Origin: Nicotiana tabacum
Taxonomy: Eukaryota; Streptophyta; Magnoliopsida; Solanales; Solanaceae
Reading direction: 5' to 3'
NCBI RefSeq assembly: GCF_000715075.1
Contig: NC_134085.1
Location: forward strand, 131,668,716-131,732,715
Length of the DNA: 64,000 bases
Position numbers and translations under genes: made by a program. Positions 58,600 to 64,000 of this stretch are shown piece by piece. Every line of letters begins with the position of its first letter. The first letter of the stretch is position 1. The notes beneath the pieces are model-generated. The model did not search any database, had not been told where the DNA came from, and worked only from the letters and a program-made list of their open reading frames with translations.

Positions 58600-58840
58600 C
58601 GTAGCTAAACCGCTTCTGCGGTACAAAATCTCGCACATGCGGACCCGCACCTGCGGACACCACTTAACCGCACTAGGACCGCACTTGCGATCACAATACC
58701 GCACCTGCGCTATCACAGGTGCGCTCGAACAACTGCTTCTGCGGCTCAAGCTCCCCCTGGCCATTTCCGCATCTGCGACCGTCTGGGCACTTCTGCGAGG
58801 CCGCACCTGCGATCCCCAAGCTGCAGGTGCGGTTATGACA
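58600..58840. repeat. CG-rich palindromic word array, minus-strand LTR
   Basis: CCGCTTCTGCGG, CGCACATGCGG, CCGCACCTGCGG, GCACCTGCGC, ACAGGTGCGC, CCGCATCTGCG and GCAGGTGCGG recur. Relative to the minus-strand LTR the array is upstream of its TATA, as in the plus-strand copy. Confidence 0.82.
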
Positions 58841-59527
58841 GGAGTTTCAACACTTCAGCTCCAAATTCCAACTCCAAACCTCCCGTCAACCATCCGAAAT
58901 CACCCCGATGCCCCAGTACCCCAACCAAAAGCATGAAAAAGTCATATGCCACTATCTAAACTTATACCAATCTTCGAAATACCTAAAACAACATTTAATC
59001 AACCAAATAACATCGGATTCAAACCTAAGGTTCTAAAAACTTCCAAATTTCGCTTTTCATCAAAAAGTCTACCAAACCTCGTCCGAATGACCTGAAATTT
59101 TGCACACACGTCACAAATGACATAATGGACCCTCTCCAACTTCCGGAATTCCATTTCGACCCCTATATCAAAATTTCCGCTATCAACTAGAAAACGCCAA
59201 AATTCCAATTTCGCAAATTCAAACCTAAATCTACTCCGGACTTCCAAAATACATTCCGATCACGCTCCTAAGTCCCAAATCACCTCACGAAGCTATCCAA
59301 ATCATAAAAGCCTTGTTCCGAGATCATTGACTCACGAGTCAACTTCCGGTTGACTTTTCCAACTTTATAATCAGCTTAAGAGACTAAGTGTTTCATTTCT
59401 CTCTACAATCATTCCGAACCTGAGCCATTCATCTCAACACAACATAAAAGAGCCGAACCACACAAAATGAAGCAGAAATGGGGAAAGTGGGGCTAAAATT
59501 CTCGGAACGACCGATCGGATCGTTACA

Positions 59528-59675
59528 CATAATGCATCTCATGCATATATTAACATGATCAATTGATATCCTTCATATTATTAGTCCTGTTCATAACCGA
59601 ATTACTATAATTAGCTAGCACCCGTCAATCTTCTTAATAGACTTAAAACACTTTGAAATTTTCCGGAGTGTTACA
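59528..59675 (-). mobile_element. Terminal fragment of family-B LTR at host junction
   Basis: On the minus strand it begins TGTAACACTCCGG at 59675. It shares TGATCAATTGATAT, CATATTA, AGTCCTGTTCA and GTCAATCTTCTTAAT with 20766-20888. The rest is removed by the family-A LTR at 59527. If it belongs to the same element as 19652-22744, it is that element's 5' LTR and the flank ATTAT (59676-59680) is its target site. Confidence 0.75.
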
Positions 59676-59839
59676 ATTATAACATCCAGAATAGGATTAT
59701 TTAATGACGTGCTGCGATAATTGTTCAGCTTCAAATGTTTTAACAGGCATACTGTCATTGCATGGTAAATCGCACGCAAATTTGCTGCAATACCACTACC
59801 ATGTGTGGCCAGAGGTGCGAAAGATTGTACAATAAGCAT
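59676..59839 (-). CDS. Exon-like host fragment, function not assigned
   Basis: Minus-strand frame beginning MLIVQSFAPLATHGSGIAAN and continuing LRAIYHAMTVCLLKHLKLNN, then YRSTSLNNPILDVII, where family-B LTR sequence starts. The composition is balanced and unlike the surrounding repeats, and the frame stays open up to the junction. A TGA lies 27 nt before the ATG in this frame, so the ATG could be a start or the exon could begin elsewhere. I do not recognise the family; it may be a helical repeat-type protein. If real, the gene is disrupted here by the insertion. Confidence 0.4.
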
Positions 59840-60086
59840 AGAATCGAGTAATATGTGAGTAAATCAACAAGCGCTACCTGGTCAGTGTAAGCAGTACTTT
59901 TGATTTCCTGAACCCTAAAACTATTGGAATTTTAAAATTTTAAGAACATAAGCACGATAGGAATTCGGGAAAAGCAAAAATAGAACCCGAAAAACATAAC
60001 ATAGAAATGTAAATTGAAAAGAAAAAAAAGCAACAGGAAAATAAGGAATATGATGAAGGATATGCTGTTCAAGTGACACACCTAAT
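59840..60086. other. Non-repeat sequence, no gene identified
   Basis: Low-copy-looking sequence with A-rich stretches (60015-60035) and no clear frame. It might be an intron of the minus-strand gene: CTTACACTGACCAG on the minus strand near 59890 looks like an acceptor. Confidence 0.35.
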
Positions 60087-60469
60087 TCATAGGTATAAAA
60101 TCAAGCAGCATCTCCAGCTTTCAGCAACTTTTTTCTGCATCTCTCGCCTACAAATAAATTTCATGGAAAAAGCAACTGAGGGAATTTGATGAAAATATTC
60201 TCTAACGGAGCTGCTTTCACGATATGGAATGGTAAATGATAAGAAAGTTACCCCATTATCTGACCCTAAAAAAACAAAAAAGCAACCCCCTAATGCAAGA
60301 AGATATATCCACATGAGGCCGCCGCATAAAACTAGCAGCATATGCCGATTCTCCAGAGGTTTATTCCGCCACTTAAACTGAGAAGAGGATGCTCTATAAA
60401 GCTTGTGAGGACTCTGCCGTGATGAAGCAGAAGCAGAAGCAGCAAAATGATCAGAAAGAAGAGTTGCAT
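60087..60469 (-). CDS. Candidate minus-strand gene start (unverified)
   Basis: Downstream of a minus-strand TATA box are two overlapping possibilities. From the first ATG (60469) the product is 44 residues starting MQLFFLIILLLLLLHHGRV, signal-peptide-like, but partly a by-product of CTT/CTG codons. A different frame is open from upstream of this to 60087 (…ASASASSRQSPHKLYRASS…), with its first Met at 60341 (MLLVLCGGLMWIYLLALGG), hydrophobic. I cannot decide between them, nor exclude a non-coding leader. No family recognised. Confidence 0.25.
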
Positions 60470-60522
60470 TGGTGAATGATAATAAGGGAAATAGTGATAG
60501 GGCTACTCTCTATTGGCATGCA

Positions 60523-60530
60523 CTTATATA
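60523..60530 (-). promoter_or_regulatory. Possible minus-strand TATA box
   Basis: Minus strand TATATAAG, about 55 nt before an ATG, in non-repeat sequence. Confidence 0.35.
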
Positions 60531-61915
60531 TGTATAGTGACTCAACTTGATATCATAACATATTCAGCTGACACGCCAAAGGAGAGCTGCCCTGTTACTG
60601 TCTCTGCTTAATCCTAACACGCACCTTCGCCCTTAATATTGTGATGCAAAAGGTATTGTTATATACATATATACTTAGTATATCTTAAACGTCTACATTG
60701 GTATTTCTCTTACCTTTTGTGGCAAGAATTGATGTAGAAACCAATTGTTTACCAATTCAGCTTAGTCTCTTTAGGAATTATCCGTTTTCTTTATCACTGT
60801 TCCTGTAAATCATAACATTAACTGGATTCCACGTTCAGGTGCAACTGTCAAGGTCAAAAATATGATGTTCCAACCTCAAAACTGACTGTAGAGGGTTCGC
60901 CTCATCAAATCAATAAATATGGTTCCTCCAAAACCCAAAATGGGGGCAGAAATCAAGAAGTTGCGGGGGAGAACTCCAAAGAACACCATTCAAAGAATCC
61001 AATTCAAGTTCAAGATCAAACATTCAAGTTCAAGCTAAGGTTAAGTACTAATCAAGGTTCAAGGGGTACGAACTCAAGTCATGTGTTCGTGCCAGCTTAA
61101 TTCAAGCTCATAGTTCGCGACAACAATATGAACTTAAGATCAAGCTATCAAAATCCTTGACTCATGCTCAATGTTGTAATTCAAGATCAAGCATTTCAGC
61201 ACTTGAATTAAAAGCCAAAAACCCATCAAATTCAAAATCAAGCATCCCAGGACTTGAATAACTAAAGTGATTCCCTGCCGATCCTCTTTAGATCCAAACG
61301 ATTTAATTCGTATGAGACTATCATGAAACCTTGAAGTCTTTCCTTTTCTTCTTAATTGACTACTATACTGTGAAAAATGAAGACCACTACATTCGGTCTC
61401 TAGTCAATTCATACGATACTAGGTGATATATAATGATAGTAGCGAAACAGGATGGTTTATTCTTCCTTCTATTAATAAAAAGACTATAATTTTAAAGAAT
61501 GACTGATTCTTCTGATCGAGTAGCTAGACCTATTAACGGTTCATTTCACTTATCTATAGTTATATTATAATATCCAAAACAACTTAGATCATATGGAAGA
61601 AGAGACCTTTCTTAAAATAATATAATAATTGATTGAATTGAGAAGATTCAATCATAGCATATCATTGGATGGCAAATAAGAGTCAAGCACATGAATTAAC
61701 GGTCTCACATCTATTGTTTCTTGAATACCATCATTTGTCTTATTGATAATTTTGAATAGTTATAAGGCTCTCTACTAGCCATTATTATATCTCATATCAT
61801 ATTTTTACATCATTAACCGAACGGGATTTATAACCACAACTCAACTCAAGCGAATCACTCTAATAATGCTGAACAAAACTTAATTGAATATCGTTTATAA
61901 AACTAGCTATATATA
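60531..61915. other. Intergenic, with TTCAAG-rich patch
   Basis: No coding frame of note. At 61000-61260 a loose repetition of TTCAAGTTCAAG and TCAAGATCAAGC words occurs. The remainder is AT-rich and non-repetitive as far as can be seen. Confidence 0.5.
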
Positions 61916-62160
61916 CTCCATCTGTTTCCTTTTATGTGAAGTTCTTTCCTTTTTAGTCCATTCCAAAAAGATTAATACATTAATTTCTGTATTTGAAAAT
62001 AATTTAACTTTAAAATTTCATATTACAGCTAATGACATGCTTTCATAGCTACAGCAATGTCATGGCACTATATGTTAAAGATCAGATTCTAACAATATTT
62101 CTATTTTTCTTGAACTTTGTATCTAGTGAAACACGGATACATAAAATGACACGGAGAGAG
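61916..62160. mobile_element. Stowaway-like MITE (245 bp)
   Basis: Begins CTCCATCTGTTTCCTTTTAT and ends ATGACACGGAGAGAG; read inward the ends pair imperfectly over about 25 bp (CTCTCTCCGTGTCATTTTAT). TA flanks both sides (61914-61915; 62161-62162). The CTCC[C/A]TC[C/T]GT start and TA target are those of Tc1/mariner-type Stowaway MITEs common in this plant group. No coding capacity. Confidence 0.8.
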
Positions 62161-62314
62161 TATTATCTTCGACGAGTATGAGCCTATTTTTAGGTATTAT
62201 GTTCTGCACTTGACACTGAAATAGATATCCCTCTTGATAGGACAACATATATATAAGTGCTTTTATTTTCTTAGGCAGATGAAATGCAGTTCCAGCAGGT
62301 TCAATTGAACCAAG

Positions 62315-62481
<167 letters not shown>

Positions 62482-62618
62482 CAATATATGTGCAATCTAA
62501 GAGGAGGAATAACTCATCAGATATGGAATGCTAGATCAATTAGATAAAATTTTATATACATCATTGTTATGAGAATTTTGTATGAGGAAGACTTGCGAAA
62601 AAACAATTTATATTAACC

Positions 62619-63455
62619 TGTTACACATTCTCAAGACCTTAAGATCAAAAGGTTCCAGCTTGGGATATGGTTCAGCTCTTCAGAGTCAAAGGAACAATAG
62701 AGGGAACATATAGCTACCGTTTCCCGTGATGACTGGACAAATCAACCGGTCCAACTGTAAAGTTGCTGCCTACACACGCAACTGTGCGAAAGCAGTGCAA
62801 CAGTCAACTTTATGGAGAATGTGTTTTACCTACCTTGCTTACATCATTCAAGTGATGTCACAAATGAATTATTAACATCAAGCAAAGTTAAAACAAAAGA
62901 CTTGAACATTCAAGAATTGATCAATCATTCTCTTAAGTCATCCATCAATCTTGCAAGTGACTGTCTAGTGTATCAAAAACAAAGAACAACATAGCAACGG
63001 ACTAGTTCCCTGTATTGAGTTATTATATGTCCTTAGTTGTGTTGTACCTTTGTTGAAGTTCTCTATTTGTAATTCCTACTAAGCTTAGTTAGAAGCATTG
63101 CGTAGGAAATCTTTGTAAATCATAAACCCTTGTGTTTGTGTCTTGGCTAGAGTTAGTCGAATTGTATGTCTTTGTAATAGAATTTTTACAAAGTGGCTTG
63201 TAACAGAGTTGTTATAAGTTAGTGAGGGATTAAGAGGTTAATTCCTAGGTTACAATAGATTGTAATCTAAAGTTTACTCAGTAGTGGAGTTTACATACTA
63301 CAAGGGTAGGTCGTGGTTTTTAATCCCGTGAGCTGGGAGTTTTACAAGTAAAACTTCTCTGTATTATTTACTTACTGCATTATGCATGAGTTCTATGGGA
63401 ACTAATAGAGAAGTTGTTTCCCTATATAGTTTGGTGGACCTTTAAATTCTATAAA
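62619..63455 (+). mobile_element. Copia 5' LTR (left edge uncertain)
   Basis: The right edge is set by the primer site at 63457. A plausible left edge is TGTTACACATTC at 62619, giving an 837-bp LTR. CCCTATATAG near 63420 and an AT-rich U5 precede the edge. The usual CA end is not clear (TATAA instead). The frame 62812-62994 within it is probably chance. Confidence 0.45.
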
Positions 63456-63456
63456 T

Positions 63457-63470
63457 TGGTATCAGAATGG
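63457..63470 (+). other. Primer-binding site of copia element
   Basis: TGGTATCAGAATGG, matching the initiator-Met tRNA site TGGTATCAGA over ten bases. Confidence 0.85.
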
Positions 63471-63507
63471 GTTCTTTCTATCAGGCTTACACCTAGAAAG
63501 GATCCTC

Positions 63508-64000
63508 ATGGCTACTCCACCAAACTTTGAAGAAGGTCAATCTACCTACAGACCACCGAGGTTTAATGACCAATACTATGGGCCGTGGAAGACTAGGATG
63601 CACGACTTCATCACGGCTGAAGATTTCAAACTTTGGGATGTTATCTGTGTGGACCTTTCATTCCTACCAAAACCATTGGCGACCTAGCTGTAACTGTCCC
63701 CAAAACAAGAAAGGAATTCAATAACGCTGACCGAAAGGCCATAGAAAAGAACTTTCGTACAAATAAAATTCTTATTTGTGGCATTGGTCCTGATGAATAT
63801 AACCGGATATCAACATGCCAATTAGCTAAGGAAATATGGGAAGCTCTCCAAACAGCTCATGAAGGAACAACACAAGTCAAGCAGTCAAAGATTGACATGC
63901 TTACAACTGAATATGAGCTTTTCAAGATGAAAGATGATGAATCCATCCAAGACATATATACTCGTTTCACCTTTATCTTCAATGAGCTTCACTCTCTTGG
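63508..64000 (+). pseudogene. Copia gag (UBN2-type), one frameshift, runs off window
   Basis: Starts MATPPNFEEGQSTYRPPRFN, then YGPWKTRMHDFITAEDFKLW. Near 63645 a base seems to be missing (ICVDLSF where a Gly/Pro-Phe-Ile-Pro run is expected). From there another frame continues without a stop: LAVTVPKTRKEFNNADRKAI, FRTNKILICGIGPDEYNRIS, EIWEALQTAHEGTTQVKQSK and MLTTEYELFKMKDDESIQDI, to the last base. This is the gag of a Tork/Tnt-like copia element. Protease, integrase and RT would lie to the right. Confidence 0.88.

Larger units (their letters stand above)
57086..59527 (-). mobile_element. Family-A LTR, minus orientation, 3' end truncated
   Basis: On the minus strand it starts TGTAACGATCCGATCGGTCG at 59527. 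Going on: GGACTTAGGAGCGTGATCGG, a CG-rich word array (58600-58840), TATATATATTTGG (plus 58585-58595), and a donor-like GAG|GTAAGG 100 nt further (plus 58481-58485). Near the other end there is a tandem array (57185-57395) and CAGTGAGCACGGGTACC. The ...TGACA terminus is missing at about 57086, so it is truncated against the Ogre remnant. Flank after the start: CATAA (59528-59532). Confidence 0.82.

Noticed and set aside
63527..63724. Frame MKKVNLPTDHRG...
   Set aside because: Shifted reading of the copia gag, whose true frame starts at 63508.

Overview
The window is plant nuclear DNA: a nested retrotransposon block with a short single-copy, host-like stretch near the right end. The coding relics (a Tekay/Del-type chromovirus, an Ogre/Tat-type Ty3-gypsy element with two RNase H domains, a copia gag, hAT transposases with BED fingers) and a Stowaway-like MITE fit an asterid. 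The exact element types suggest Solanaceae with a large genome, for example Nicotiana; this is inference. No tRNA, rRNA, CRISPR or intact host gene was found.

Layout. 1-19651 is a Tekay-type chromovirus on the plus strand: partial 5' LTR, PBS, broken gag, then 3231-10925 foreign sequence replacing protease and RT, then RNase H, integrase, a chromodomain remnant, PPT and a 3' LTR. The foreign block holds an LTR with an inverted partial copy of itself and a perfect solo LTR with target duplication CCATT. The 3' LTR is split by a hAT transposon (15474-19081, target duplication CTCCTCAT). 19652-22744 is a minus-strand chromovirus LTR (family B) with decayed interior. 22745-24299 and 32534-33368 are one plus-strand LTR (family A), opened by a minus-strand gypsy element (24300-32533) with both LTRs. 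33370-37741 is a decayed Tat-like element that has lost RT and integrase. 37742-57085 is an Ogre-type element: a 3.6-kb LTR carrying a second hAT copy (41142-45363, target duplication CCCGGGAA), then ORF1, gag, protease, RT, RNase H, archaeal-type RNase H and integrase, all with stops or frameshifts; its 3' LTR is missing. 57086-59527 is a minus-strand family-A LTR. 59528-59675 is the terminus of a family-B LTR that abuts an exon-like minus-strand reading frame. 59676-61915 is host-like, followed by a MITE, a long (TA)n run and the 5' part of a copia element (LTR, PBS, gag) that leaves the window.

None of the elements seen here looks able to move by itself. The two hAT copies are the most informative pair: one family with 22-bp ends and different internal losses. 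The 4.2-kb copy carries a second transcription unit encoding a 64-residue stand-alone BED-type zinc finger, with a near copy of the transposase core promoter. The second notable pattern is a module shared by about six otherwise diverged chromovirus LTR families: an array of CG-rich palindromic words, then a TATA-like box, then about 90-105 nt (about 160 in one family), then a splice-donor-like [A/G]AG|GTAAG.
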